DNA of 42,500 nucleotides from Prorocentrum cordatum. Taxonomy: Eukaryota; Sar; Dinophyceae; Prorocentrales; Prorocentraceae. Shown piece by piece: positions 29,236 through 38,843 of this stretch. Made by a program: the position numbers and the translations under genes. The DNA lies in the NCBI GenBank assembly GCA_963575745.1, contig CAUYUJ010011525.1, forward strand, positions 95,001 to 137,500, given 5' to 3'. Numbering within the stretch: the stretch's first letter is position 1; every line of letters starts with the position of its first letter. The notes beneath the pieces are model-generated. The model was not told the DNA's origin. It saw only the letters and a program-made list of their open reading frames with translations, and searched no databases.

Positions 29236-29631
29236 CCTGGCGCCCAGTCTATTTGGGTTCCGGTACGTCCCGGCCCAATTTCGGGCGGCCCGCTCGTGCC
29301 AGCTCGCACGGGGTGCTTCTCGGGCCGCTCCAGGGGCGCTCCGGCGCGCACGGATCGGCTCAGGAAAAATCTTGGATCTTTCGCGTAACCCCACCAACCC
29401 ATCCAGAAACGATGCCAAGGAGGGTTGCCCTGGTAAGAGATGCGAAAGAGCACGCAGTGGAATAAAGGGTTGGGTAAGCGGCCGTAACCCATGATGGGAG
29501 GATGGTCGGAGGAGGAGGGGGGGAGGGGGAGGAGGGAGGAGGAAACCTAAGCGGATGAGGAGGAGGAGGCGGAGGAGGAGGAGGAGGAGGAGAGCGAGCA
29601 GTAAGGACAAAAGCTTCTTGGATGCTTCCCG
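29236..29631. other. GC-rich DNA and GAG microsatellite
   Basis: Composition-driven open frames occur. An impure GGA/GAG tract lies at about 29500-29594. No gene is recognised. Confidence 0.6.
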
Positions 29632-29880
29632 GAGTCTCTTCGGGTGCTTTTCAACAGCTTTTTGGAGTCTTATTGGGGCGTCTTGGGGGCGTCCTTGGCG
29701 ATCCTGGTGGTCTCTTGGAGCGTTTGGGGTACATCGGGGGGGGGGGTCGCACTGGGGCGTATTGACGGTTTTCTCCGGGTCCTTTTTGGAACATGTCGGG
29801 GGGGGGTTCTTGGGGCCTCCTGGGCACCTTTCGGGGCGTTTTTGGAGGCCTTGGGGGCCATCTCGGAGGAGATCGAGCAA
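29632..29880 (-). repeat. ~17-bp degenerate repeat block, minus orientation
   Basis: Units such as 'cttgggggcgtccttggcgat' and 'cttggagcgtttggggta' recur about every 17 bases. Read on the minus strand they become 'ccaaggacgcccc' and 'ccaagacgcccc', the same unit as the block at 30778-31085. Confidence 0.65.
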
Positions 29881-30777
29881 AGAAGGGGAGTCCTTGTCCC
29901 AGACCAGTGCAAACTGGTCTCGGGCCGCAGGCGCATGTGCCAGATTTGGAGGCAAAGTATATGTTGCATTTTTTTGTCAGCAGAACTGGTGGGGGGGGTC
30001 GTCATGGGAACGAGTTGACTGCTGCAGGTCATCTGGACGAGGGTGTTGGTTCACAGGCAAGAGTAATAGACCCTTCGCCGAAGGCGAAGAAACGGGGTTG
30101 GAAGACGAAGCCAGCCCTGCCACTCACGCCGGAGTTACGCAACGTCGACTCGCATGAGGTCGACTTGGGCAATGAGCTCGTCGCTGACAACGCCACGGGC
30201 AAAATCGTGCGGCACCGGCGGGCTGGCACAGTCGAGTGAGCCACACCAAGTAGGTTATTCATTCCCCGCTCAGAACCCAAGGTAACGAGCACGACAGTTC
30301 CCAGGCCTGCGCCGATGAAGACAACAGATTGGCACCCGATGGCGAAAAACCTGCAGGGACGCAAGGCACTCTTCCACAATGACGGCGCCCGAAAGAATAA
30401 CCATGGACGGCGTCATCTCCGATTGTGTCACCCACAAGCCCAATAAAGACAGGACTTGCCGACGGCCCAGATACGTGCAGATCTCCACCGGCGCAACCAT
30501 GCAGACAGAATGCGGAACCCAATCAAGATTCATCGGCGTTGGCACCGTGCGGGCAAGACTGGAAGCAGGCAGTCGGCCGCGGGCTCACCCTAACTGCGCG
30601 CGCGAACGCCGCGCAGTGGACATATAGGCACCAAACGAGGGCTTGTGTTTGAAAGCAGGACATACGCAGGGCCAAACTGCTCAAGAGCCTCCACGAGGCT
30701 TCCCAGAAGGCAAGATTCATTCATTCATCAATGGTTTTTGAACGATTGCGGTGTTCTCACATTTTTTGCTTCCCAGC
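29881..30777. other. No recognisable gene
   Basis: Moderate-complexity DNA. A frame at 29793-30239 contains 'HEVDLGNELVADNATGKIVRHRR', which reads as protein-like but has no family motif. No repeat is seen. Confidence 0.35.
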
Positions 30778-31085
30778 GCTCCCAGGCGGCCCGAGGCGCT
30801 GCCAAGGACGCCCCAGTTTTGCCCAAGAGGTTCCCAAGAGAGCCCCAAGACGCCCCGAGAGAGCTCCAAGACGGCCCCGAAAGGTCTCCAAGACGGCCGA
30901 AGAGGCGTCGAAGACGGCCCCAGAGGCCCCCAAGACGACTCCCGGACCCAAACAGGAGCCCCGAACGAACATTTCGAGCCCTCGGCCCCCAGAGGCCCCC
31001 CGGAAGCTCCGAGAGAGTGGCCTCCAAGAGGCTTCAGGAGGCCCCCACGAGGCCTCCACGAGGCCCCCTAAAGAGCCAAATCCAT
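30778..31085 (+). repeat. ~17-bp degenerate repeat block, plus orientation
   Basis: Units like 'cccaagacgccccgagag' and 'tccaagacggccccgaaag' repeat every 16-18 bases for about 300 bases, giving Pro/Arg-rich open frames in every phase. It is the inverted counterpart of 29632-29880. Confidence 0.75.
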
Positions 31086-31224
31086 GGATCTTCAAAGGCT
31101 TTAATGGTTTTAGATAAGCAAGCATTTTTTCCGGCGACGGACCCATCCCTAAGCAGTCATGTGCAGTGCAGGGCGCGGGTCTCTCTTCATGCACTGCGCG
31201 CCGCCGGGCAGTGCGGAAAGATAG

Positions 31225-31910
31225 CTGCCGCGGGGCACGCGTGCACGGGTGCGCTGAACTCGTGGGGCACGATCCGCGTGAAGCGCCGCGCGAACACGCA
31301 CGCTGAACCCGCAGGTGGACCCCCTCCGGGCACGAGCCGTGCGAGGCATTTCCGATATGGGCGCGGGGGCGCCATGCGAAGCTGCCCACTGGTGCCACAG
31401 GTGGAGCTCATGGGGCATGATTCGCGTGACAGGTGTGCCGACATGGGCAGGGAGGGGGTTGTACGAACCTTCTCTCTGGGCCTTCAGGTGGTGGGCACGA
31501 TCCGCGTGATGGGCTGTGTCGCAATGGCCTGGGGGGGGGGGGCGCAGGGCGAACCCTGCCTCAGGTGACTTGGGTGGAGATCTCTGTGGGCCACGATCCG
31601 AGTGAGAGGTGTGCCGACGTAGGCGGGAGAGTGGGATGCGAACCTTGCCTCTGGGGCAGTCCGTGGAACCCCTTGCGGGCCACGATCCGTGTGCCGAAGT
31701 GGGCGGGGCGATGCTATGAAGCTCCTCCTAGTGCCGCAATTGCATTCACTTACTGGGCACGATGAGCGTAAGGGGCGTGCCACTATGCGAACCTCGTCTC
31801 TGGGGACGTAGGTGGATCTCCCTCTGGGGCGCGATCCCTGTGAGGGGTGTGCCGGCATGGGGGGGGGACCCAGGTGGAGCTCCCTAATGTGCACGATCCG
31901 TGTGACAATA
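31225..31910 (-). repeat. Diverged, inverted relative of the 87-bp satellite, about 8 copies
   Basis: Landmarks 'cacgatccg' or close variants lie at 31268, 31331, 31416, 31496, 31592, 31681, 31758, 31830 and 31892. The unit reads 'tgcgaaccttgcctctggggc ... ggtggagctccctgtgggccacgatccgtgtgaggggtgtgccgacatggg'. The reverse complement of the 23931-25361 unit matches it landmark by landmark ('tgcggaccctgccactggggc', 'ggtggagctcc', 'ggccacgaaacgtgtgaggggtgcgccgacatggg'). Confidence 0.85.
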
Positions 31911-31954
31911 TACGTCCAACGATGCCGAACGCTGTAGACTGCAACTAGAGCTTG

Positions 31955-31992
31955 CTAGAACCTAAGCGCGCGAAGCGCGCGCGTGGTTCTAG
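31955..31992. repeat. Imperfect GC-rich hairpin
   Basis: 'ctagaacc' and 'ggttctag' form outer arms and 'gcgcgcg' / 'cgcgcgc' inner arms around 'aag'. A small mismatch ('taa' against 'gt') lies between. It may be a small palindromic repeat or an RNA stem-loop. Confidence 0.6.
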
Positions 31993-32860
31993 TGTGTCTA
32001 TATGTACAGACGCACACTGCAAAAACTAATCAGTATCCGTCGTCCCCTTCCCCTTCGCATCCTCCTCCTCTTCTTGTCCTTTGCCCTGCCCTGTTGTGGC
32101 TAGCACCGAACTCATCACATAAACGCCTCGACCATTTTGTTACCTCCTCCTCCTCCTGCTCCTTCTCCTCCTCTGCATCCGCATCCTCTTCCGCCTTCCC
32201 CCTACTCCCTAGGTCCTGGACCAGGGCGAGTGTGGTAGCTGCTACGTCGTGGCCACCACGCGGATGTTGTCGGCCCGTCACCGGATTCGCCAGCGCGATC
32301 CGAGCCTCGAGGCCCGCGGGGGGAGGTGGAGGAGGAAGAGGAGGAGAAGGGTACGGACCGGTTACCAGTCTCAGCATCGCCACCCTAGAACATGAGCTCC
32401 CGCCCCCCCAGGTACATCGTCCTCCCCTCTCCCGTGGTTACCCGTGTGTCGTGCGCCACACCATGTCCCATCAACAGCCTCTCTCATGTCGCATTGCGTT
32501 CAGGATCTTCAGCACGCATGCTGCACGCCCTGGCTGGCCAATCTTCGTTTCGTGCTCCCCTTGCCTGTCTCCCCAACCGCTGCGTGCTAATGTCTGCTCT
32601 TTTCGGTCTGCCTACCACGTCGCCCACGTCAAAATGTATGATGTCTTCGTCGCCGAAACGCACAGCTATACAGCTTCTGTCCGCACAACGAAGCAGGAGG
32701 CAGGGAGAGAGGGAGGGAGGGAGGGAGGAGGATGCACCAGTTCGCCACAGACGCTGCTGCTCTCGGTTCTGATCTCTGGGGGCCCCTGTCGGCCCCTGGG
32801 GCCGCCAAGCACCGATCCGAGGTGAAGCTGGCCAGGTGCGGGAAGAGGCTGCAGAGGAGC
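31993..32860. other. No recognisable gene
   Basis: Composition-driven frames with TCC/CTC tracts (about 32147-32200), a GGA tract (32320-32350) and 'gggagagagggagggagggaggg' (32704-32729). No coding call. Confidence 0.45.
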
Positions 32861-32869
32861 AAGAGGACA

Positions 32870-33560
32870 CGACAGTGGTACACTCCAAGAGCTTCCAAGG
32901 TTTCCCAGGGACTTCCAGATGTCCTGTTGTTCCGCACGGGCTCCAGGAGCGAGGGCCGCCCGATACTGGCAGAACTCCTGGAGCGCATCCCGAGCCAATC
33001 GCATCATGTCATCAATCTCGTCGTAAGGAGGGAGAGGAGGTCTGTTCAGTCTGAAGGGCTCGTGACGCTTTCGGTGGCTTCCGGAGAGCCTCGAAGGTGG
33101 GGGGGAGAGCAGGTGCTCGTCGGATGCCCTGCGGCATTTTTCCGGGCGAGGGCGTATCCCAGATCTGGCTCACGCTGGGGGGCCTGCACTTCCAGGCTGG
33201 GGTCCCAGACCTCCTTGGCCGCTCGGCCCCAAAAATCGCGCCACATGCTTTTCTGTTTGTTTTCGGCGCCCGGGGCCCGTCATCAAGAGCAACCCGGGGG
33301 GCCGTCGAAGGGAGGCCCCGGACGAACAACTATATAGAAGGGGTCGAGAGCTCCGCGGGTTGGCACCTCGAAGAAAACCAGATCGACGGAAGGTTTGGGC
33401 CCCGGGGTGCAGGTCCCAGTCAGGCTTGGGATCTGGATAGATCGCTCCAGAGCGTTCCAGAACGCCCTGGAACGGCAGCGGCGCCCAATTCGTCCTCCAG
33501 ATCTGCTAGATCTCAGAGATCTCCGATTTATCGCGATCCAATGGTGTACCATTCATGGCT
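32870..33560 (-). pseudogene. Minus-strand protein remnants, family unknown
   Basis: Three protein-like stretches lie in order on the minus strand. The first (33552 to 33283) contains 'VDLVFFEVPTRGALDPFYIV' and 'PGPPFDG', ending at two adjacent stops. The second (33246 to about 33100), in the same frame, contains 'MWRDFWGRAAKEVWDPSLEV' and 'DLGYALARKNAAGHP'. The third (33024 to about 32870), in another frame, contains 'IDDMMRLARDALQEFCQYR'. The continuity in order and the same-frame stops suggest a decayed gene, or introns. No enzyme motif is recognised and the assignment of function would be a guess. Confidence 0.35.
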
Positions 33561-33982
33561 TCGTTGCAGGTCCTGGCCATGTGCTGCACTGCTCGACGTC
33601 GTGTTGTTTTCAATGTCGCTGCTGACTGATCGCGTATTTCGGGAGCGCGTGCTGCTCGACGTCACACTCATTGGTTCTGTGTCATATTGGCCAGGTTGCC
33701 CCGCTCGGCTGGTGGCCCAGCGTCGCGCCGTGCGAGGTCGTTCTGCACGTTGGCTGCACGTTGTGATAGTCAGCGCCTGCTGGTCGGCGCCGAGCCGATC
33801 GTACGTCGTACAGCCAAGAGTGCAGACACAGGGACCACGCTGGGTTCAGGTGGGGCTGGTATTCGATTCGATCCTCGGACCTATAGGTCGGGGAACGCAC
33901 AAGCCCCTTGCACTCTCCATTCAGCGTTCCGCATGGCAGCGCGATGACCGTACTGAAAGAGATCGGACTCCAAAATGACGTC
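33561..33982. other. No recognisable gene
   Basis: Mixed sequence, no repeat or motif of note apart from 'gatcgtacgtcgtac', a short palindromic phrase near 33799-33813. Confidence 0.4.
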
Positions 33983-34138
33983 GGGCGACGAGATCTACAC
34001 AGGAGGAGGAGGAGGAGGAGGAGGAGGAGGAGGAGGAGGAGGAGGAGGACGAGGAGGAGGACGAGGAGGCGGACGAGGAGGGGGAGGAGGGGGAAGAGGA
34101 GGAGGAGGAGGGGGGGGAGGGCGACGAGATCTACACAG
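33983..34138. repeat. GGA/GAG microsatellite framed by a perfect 20-bp direct repeat
   Basis: A GGA/GAG-rich tract (about 34001-34118) lies between two identical 20-base copies of GGGCGACGAGATCTACACAG at 33983-34002 and 34119-34138. The copies are far from microsatellite-like, so the tract probably arose or expanded between duplicated ends. Confidence 0.85.
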
Positions 34139-34540
34139 ATCCACCCCCCCTGGCCAGGCCCATCCTGAGTCCGGGAGCAGGGAGCAGAGCGTGCGCCTCC
34201 CTGGCCAAGCCAGGAGTGCGTACAGACCGCTCCTTGTCCCAGGGTGGGCTTGGCCAGTGGCAACCGTCGCAGACCGACGCGGAGCGGCAGACAGGCGTCC
34301 AGGGTGCGGAAGAGGCGAGCGACGGCGTCGAGGGCCCGGGGCCTGTGGTGCCATGCCTCCTCGTGGCGCTGGGGGCCCCCGGGCACCCGAAGGCCTCGAG
34401 CGTCAGAGCTCCAGCGTCGAGACCCGCGGGGCCCCTGAATCGGCACCTCCTCGTGTGGTCGGCCTCGGGGACGGGGAGGGGGGCTCCAGGAGCGGCAGCC
34501 CCCGAGAGGCGGGCCCGGGCCGTCGGGCCGATGCATCGCC
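34139..34540. other. No recognisable gene
   Basis: GC-rich sequence with several open phases, none with motifs. Confidence 0.4.
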
Positions 34541-34688
34541 GATGCGGTTCGATGTGGGAGCCGATTTGCTTCACGTCGACGTCGCCGATGCATCGCCGAC
34601 GTCGACGGTGCAGCGCCAGTGCATCACCGGTGCATCGCCGATGCACCGCCGATGTTTCGGCGATGCGGCGCGATCCTCCGACCCCATC
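34541..34688 (+). repeat. CGATGCATCG-rich foldback repeat, copy 1
   Basis: About 148 bases begin 'gatgcggttcgatgtgggagccga', hold several 'cgccgatgcatcgccg' units and end 'cgatgcggcgcgatcctccgacc'. It is an inverted relative of 35141-35266. Confidence 0.7.
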
Positions 34689-35140
34689 TATTCCGACCCC
34701 ATCCAGGAGGCCTCTAGACACAGACACTGATAAACGTCGACGCCCTGGAAAATATGGGAGCATTTGGGAGGTGGAGGGGAAGACGAGCATCCAGAATATA
34801 TGGGGAAAAACATAAGGTATCTCGGAATGTGTGTCTCTTCATGTGTGTCTCCTGGGGCCCCTTTCTTATAGTTCCGCCCCAGATCTTGGCCCGGACGTCA
34901 CAGACGTCTGGGAACAAGGGGGGCAAGGAAATGAAAGGATGCCAGAAGCGCAAAAGGAACAATATCGTCAATCCTCGAGGATCGTAGGCGGTGAGTCTCG
35001 GACTCTTTGCGCCACCCGCCCCGCTCAGCCCATTGGCAGGAGCACTCCTCGCGCCAAGCCCCTCGTCGCACACCTCGAGGGTCGAGGACGGAACCTAGCA
35101 GTCCCAGGACGACGCAGGTCGCCCAACTTCGGTTCGAGTG
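34689..35140. other. Spacer between inverted repeat copies; no gene
   Basis: No coding motif was recognised. The base composition is less GC-rich around 34740-34980. Confidence 0.4.
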
Positions 35141-35266
35141 GATGGGGTCGGGGGATCGCGCCGCATCGCCGACGCATGGCCGATACATCGGTTATGTATC
35201 GGCAGCGCTGGCGATGCATCTGCGCCGTCTGCTTGGAGAGGATCGGACTCCACATCGAGCCGCATC
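35141..35266 (-). repeat. CGATGCATCG-rich foldback repeat, copy 2 (inverted)
   Basis: The reverse complement starts 'gatgcggctcgatgtggagtccga' and ends 'ggcgatgcggcgcgatcccccgacccc', matching copy 1 at both ends. The terminal ~32 bases are nearly identical. Confidence 0.7.
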
Positions 35267-35280
35267 ATTGAGGCATCAAA

Positions 35281-35326
35281 GATGCATCGACGATGCGGCG
35301 CAATCCTCCGACCACACCTACTCGGA
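35281..35326 (+). repeat. CGATGCATCG-rich repeat, partial copy 3
   Basis: 'gatgcatcgacgatgcggcgcaatcctccgacc' repeats the end of copy 1. With the start of copy 2 it forms inverted termini of about 26 bases (23 matching) around 35147-35312. Confidence 0.6.
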
Positions 35327-35798
35327 CCTTACTTGGGAGGGCTCTACAAATCCAGGCGGCGCAGAACAAATTGTGACGGCTGGTTTCCGAACGTTCTCAT
35401 ATCGGGCGAAAACATGGAAGTACGAAGTCTTGCGAAATCGAGATTCGTCGTTCCAAAATGACAGTTTTTCCAGGAATTGAGAATCTGCCATCTCCACCTC
35501 GGCGGAGGCTGGTTGAAGATTGGCGGGAGCTGGCGGAAGTGAAACGTTGGTGGCTTCGCGCGCATGCCAACAGAAGGCAAAGCTCCGCCCCATCAGCTCA
35601 AGAGAGTGAGAGGCAAACGCCCGCTTGCCTAGCGGATCCGGAGCCGGCCACGTACGTGTTGGAGGTGTCTCGGCGGCGCGCGGCCTTCTGGGAAGGCGGG
35701 GGGCTCCTCCGAAGCCCTCCCCCTGCCCTCCAGGCGGGCCTCTTGGACGCCCTCGGTTCGATGTTGGCCGGCCTGCCCTGTCTGGGGGAGCTGTGGCC
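35327..35798. other. No recognisable gene
   Basis: Minus-strand frames are long but lack motifs. No repeat is evident. Confidence 0.4.
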
Positions 35799-35959
35799 CT
35801 TATTCGCCGAGCGCGTTCCACTACTCGCAGGGTGCCTACTCGCAAACGTCCAAAAACACATGTCTGTTTTGATGTCATGTATCGTAGATCCCCCGCGGGG
35901 GATCCAGGCCATTTGCGAGTAGCTACTGTGCGAGTAGTGGAACGCGCTCGTCGACTTAT
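35799..35959. mobile_element. 151-bp MITE-like element with 43-bp TIRs and 5-bp TSD
   Basis: The element spans 35804-35954. Its two ends form inverted repeats of about 43 bases with 38 matches, beginning TCGMCGAGCGCGTTCCACTA. Perfect 5-base direct repeats CTTAT flank it (35799-35803 and 35955-35959), a target-site duplication. An 18-base perfect palindrome (35887-35904, GATCCCCCGCGGGGGATC) lies inside. It has no coding capacity. It would be a non-autonomous DNA transposon moved by a transposase encoded elsewhere. The superfamily is not assignable from the ends alone. Confidence 0.85.
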
Positions 35960-36300
35960 ATCCCCATCGCGTGGCCCCTCGGCCTCGACGCTCATCTCGA
36001 GAGGTCGTCGATGAGATGGGGGTCCCCCGTGGGGGGGGGGGGGGGGGGGGGCGCGGACCACCGCTGCCCCCCTCTGGGGATGGTCGGCCCAGCACCCCCC
36101 CCCCTCAGACTTCCGACGCCGGCAGACGTTCACAACGTAGCTACGTACTGTTCATTTCTGATTCTTCGAGAGGTCTGTGATTTTGGGGGGGGGCCAAGAT
36201 CCCTTGATGGCTAATTGTTCTGTCCTGGGCCTCTTCCTGGCCACTGGGGGGCCAGGAACAATTAAAAACGAGCACAACTAGAAATGAGCACGATTAGAAA
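35960..36300. other. Poly-G run and short 16-bp tandem
   Basis: A run of about 20 G lies at 36031-36050 with further G and C runs at 36095-36106 and 36184-36193. At 36258-36301 a 16-base unit ('gagcacaattagaaat') repeats about 2.5 times. Confidence 0.75.
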
Positions 36301-36636
36301 TGAACGACGTGTACCAGGAGGTTTGGACTCCTTCCTTGCGACAAGCTTTCCATCCTGGGCCGTGCCTTCATGGTCCCCCCGGGGCCCGGCAGGGGGCCCC
36401 CCGGAGGCCGGAAGTTGCCGTGATGTCTGCCACAGCGCGAGGGTGTCACTCCCCCCCAGCGCGCCACCAGCTGCTGTTTTGGCACGGCTGGGCTCCGCCC
36501 GACATCTTGGGGGCGGGGCCGCGGTGGCGTGCGGCCGCGCCCCCCCCCCAAAGGCCTTCTCCATAGAGTTCCCGCTGTACTGCTCCGAGTACAACCAGGG
36601 CTGCAGGAGCCTTTTTTTCTCGAAGAAGAAGAAGAA
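36301..36636. other. No recognisable gene
   Basis: GC-rich sequence with C and G runs. A long minus-strand frame continues through the neighbouring microsatellite and is not credible as a gene. Confidence 0.4.
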
Positions 36637-36702
36637 AGAGAAGAAGAAGAAGAAGAAGAAGAAGAAGAAGAAGGAGCAGCAGCAGCAGCAGCAGCAGCAG
36701 CA
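36623..36702. repeat. AAG then CAG microsatellite
   Basis: (AAG)n at about 36623-36671 passes directly into (CAG)n at about 36675-36702. Confidence 0.92.
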
Positions 36703-37069
36703 TCCTTTTTTCCGTCGCGGCGCGGCAGAGGCAATCCGCTCGCGCGGGTAGCAACACTGGGCTGCGGAGTCGCGAATTGGCCCGCATGAGAGGGGGGAAG
36801 ACAAGAGGAGAGAGGAAGGCCTCGGAGGGAGGGGAAGGGTCGCGGGGGCACCGGCACACGCATACACACCACATAGGAAGTTGGCCTGCCAACTGGTGCC
36901 CCACGATGATATCTTGTCTCCCGATGGGCCCGCAGAGATCTGCGGCACCTTACGAAGCTCAGGGTCGACCAAGGGTGCGCCCCTAGATTCCCCAAACAGT
37001 GCTTGCACTGTTTGGGGGTCTCGCTTGTCTTCTAAAGAACTGGGCCTGGCTGTCGGTCCGACTGGCTTG

Positions 37070-37250
37070 TCGGACGTCGCCGCCCGTCGCCGCCGTCCGT
37101 AGCCGTTGCTTCTGCGCTCAGCTGTCGGTCGCCGCGCTTGCTGTCACCGCCGCCACCCGTTGCCGCCGTCCGTCGCCGTTGCTTCTGCGCTTGGCTGTCG
37201 GTCGCTGCGCTTGTTGTCGCCGTCGCCGCCGTCCGTTGCCGCTGCTTACA
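37070..37250. repeat. 73-bp tandem repeat, about 2.4 copies
   Basis: 'gccgttgcttctgcgct' lies at 37102 and 37175 (73 apart), with a truncated third copy at about 37238. The unit also contains 'gctgtcggtcgc.gcgcttg.tgtc'. No gene is supported. Confidence 0.8.
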
Positions 37251-37359
37251 CCGCATATCTTGCATGTCATTGCTTACGGCGGCGAACTATGTCTCGGCCA
37301 CCCCCTTCGCGGACGTCAACCAGGGGTTCGACATGTCGTGGCACGACACTTCCTGATCC

Positions 37360-37535
37360 AGCTACTCAAGGGCGGGAGGAAGAGTGACCTCAAGAAGATG
37401 GGCGACACCCTCCAGCTTGCGAGGCTACTCACAGACAAGTTGGTCGTCCAGCTGGTCGCGATGGCGGACTCCTTGGGGCCCAAGCATTTCAGTGGGCTCG
37501 TCCTCTTCTGCTCGGAGTTCCTCGCGCCGATCTAG
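37360..37535 (+). other. Short protein-like ORF segment, unknown
   Basis: A frame ending at a TAG (37533-37535) reads 'KKMGDTLQLARLLTDKLVVQ' and 'GPKHFSGLVLFCSEFLAPI', with a balanced amino-acid composition and G/C-rich third positions, unlike the composition-driven frames around it. It may be the end of a gene or an exon whose upstream part is lost in the 73-bp repeat. No family is recognised. Confidence 0.4.
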
Positions 37536-37621
37536 AGCAGGGCGCTCCCAGCGGAGAGGGGGCGGCCGGGCGAGCCCACGAAGCTCCCGCCCTGGGCGGC
37601 ACGGCGCACTCTTCGTGGATG

Positions 37622-37922
37622 ATTCTGGCGCGTTACGTGTCCATTGGCGCAGGAAAAAGCACAGGACTTGCAGGTCGCTGTTGCGTCGTCCCTGCAGGTT
37701 CTGGAGCGTGGGGCCGATCTCTGCGCGGCCCACAGGGCTGGGGCGTGGGAGCTGCACTTCGGCCCGGGGAAAACATGTATTCCTGTTCTCCGCGGCGGGG
37801 GCGCTTGCAGTTTTGCGGAGGTGCCTCACTATGCTCGGCGCCCCACAGGTGCAGCAGTTAACCTGGAAGCCGATCTGGGCCGGCCGCGCCAGGCAGATAG
37901 CGGCTTAAGGTTTCAATTTTAG
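37622..37922 (+). pseudogene. Possible non-LTR-type RT fragment
   Basis: A frame to the TAG at 37920-37922 reads 'LQVAVASSLQVLERGADLCA' and 'GAWELHFGPGKTCIPVLRGG'. The pattern of a helix, an aromatic-hydrophobic-Phe-x-Pro-Gly-Lys-Thr turn and a following strand resembles the palm-to-thumb end of non-LTR retrotransposon RTs, where F-N-x-x-K-T is usual. The YxDD part would lie upstream but is not visible. The evidence is thin. Confidence 0.3.
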
Positions 37923-38101
37923 CGCAGCTTTGACAGCAGGCAGGCGAGCGGCGGTCGGTCGCAGTGCTCACATGCTTGCATGAAACTGGTACGGATGCAT
38001 CTTAGGTGCTCAGGCAGGCACTCGACGTTAGTGGCGAGGCAGCAGGCGTGGCCAGGTGAGAACCGATCATCACGAAGTGCATTGGGAGGTGCCGGAGTGC
38101 A

Positions 38102-38333
38102 TTGGGTCGGCGAGCACCTCGCAATGCGTCGTTGGTGGCCCAGCCCTCGAGCTCAGCGCACTGGTCAGTCTGATGGCGTACGTAGCGGGGGGGAGCTGGC
38201 GGCAGGCGGCCTCCCCGCGGACCCAGGCCAGTAAGTTGGCGGTTCGTGGGGTAGGTGCTTCGCTCAGAGCCCGCCCCAACGTTGGCACTGGGCGCAGCAG
38301 CACCTGGTGCGCATGGGTTAGCAGCAGCAGCTC
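38102..38333. repeat. Segmental duplication, copy 1
   Basis: About 230 bases starting 'ttgggtcg.cgagcacctcgcaatgcg' recur at 38844-39088, offset 742, with roughly 85 percent identity. Both strands keep one frame open through both copies. The minus-strand reading ('TLGRALSEAPTPRTA', 'PATYAIRLTSALS') looks slightly more protein-like than the plus strand. Confidence 0.85.
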
Positions 38334-38843
38334 ATGAGGTCCACAGAACATGTCAAGTGGTGTCATGAGCTGTAGATGTTGCCTTGCTGTGCCCTGTGCC
38401 TGCCTGTGCGCGTCCGCGATCGGGATGGGACCCCTACATGTTTCAAGTTCAATAAGATAATGCTGGCACGGGCAAGCTTTCTGATGGCTTTCGAACCAGG
38501 TGTGGATTCGTGGTCCTCCAAACCCCGCCCCTGCGGTGCCCTTGGTGGGGTTATACCAAGTGGCATTTCGGTCGATCGGGTGAGTTGTTGCAAGTGCTGG
38601 GTTAAGCGCGGCATTTTCTTATGGGACGAAACTTGCCCCACGCAGCACAACATTATGTCTTCAATCGTTTTGGGGGTTCAGGATCGCTGCCCTTCCATCC
38701 GCGCCCTTGCAGCGGCCTGCTGGATGCTTTGCTGCTTGTGGGCGGTGACCGTGCACTTGCACCCCATTTGCGGGGTGGCCCTCCAGCAGTCAGCCTTGTT
38801 CGGCGCGCCGGTACCTGGTCGCGTCCACGGCATCGGGCCTGCT
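38334..38843. other. Spacer between duplication copies; no gene recognised
   Basis: A plus-strand frame (38376-38915) is open and moderately protein-like but lacks motifs. The spacer contains 'tgccctgtgcctgcctgtgcgcgtccgcgat'. No repeat is seen. Confidence 0.35.

Noticed and set aside
36262-37008. 248-codon minus-strand frame
   Set aside because: It runs through the AAG/CAG microsatellite (poly-Phe and poly-Cys) and GC-rich DNA, and has no motif.
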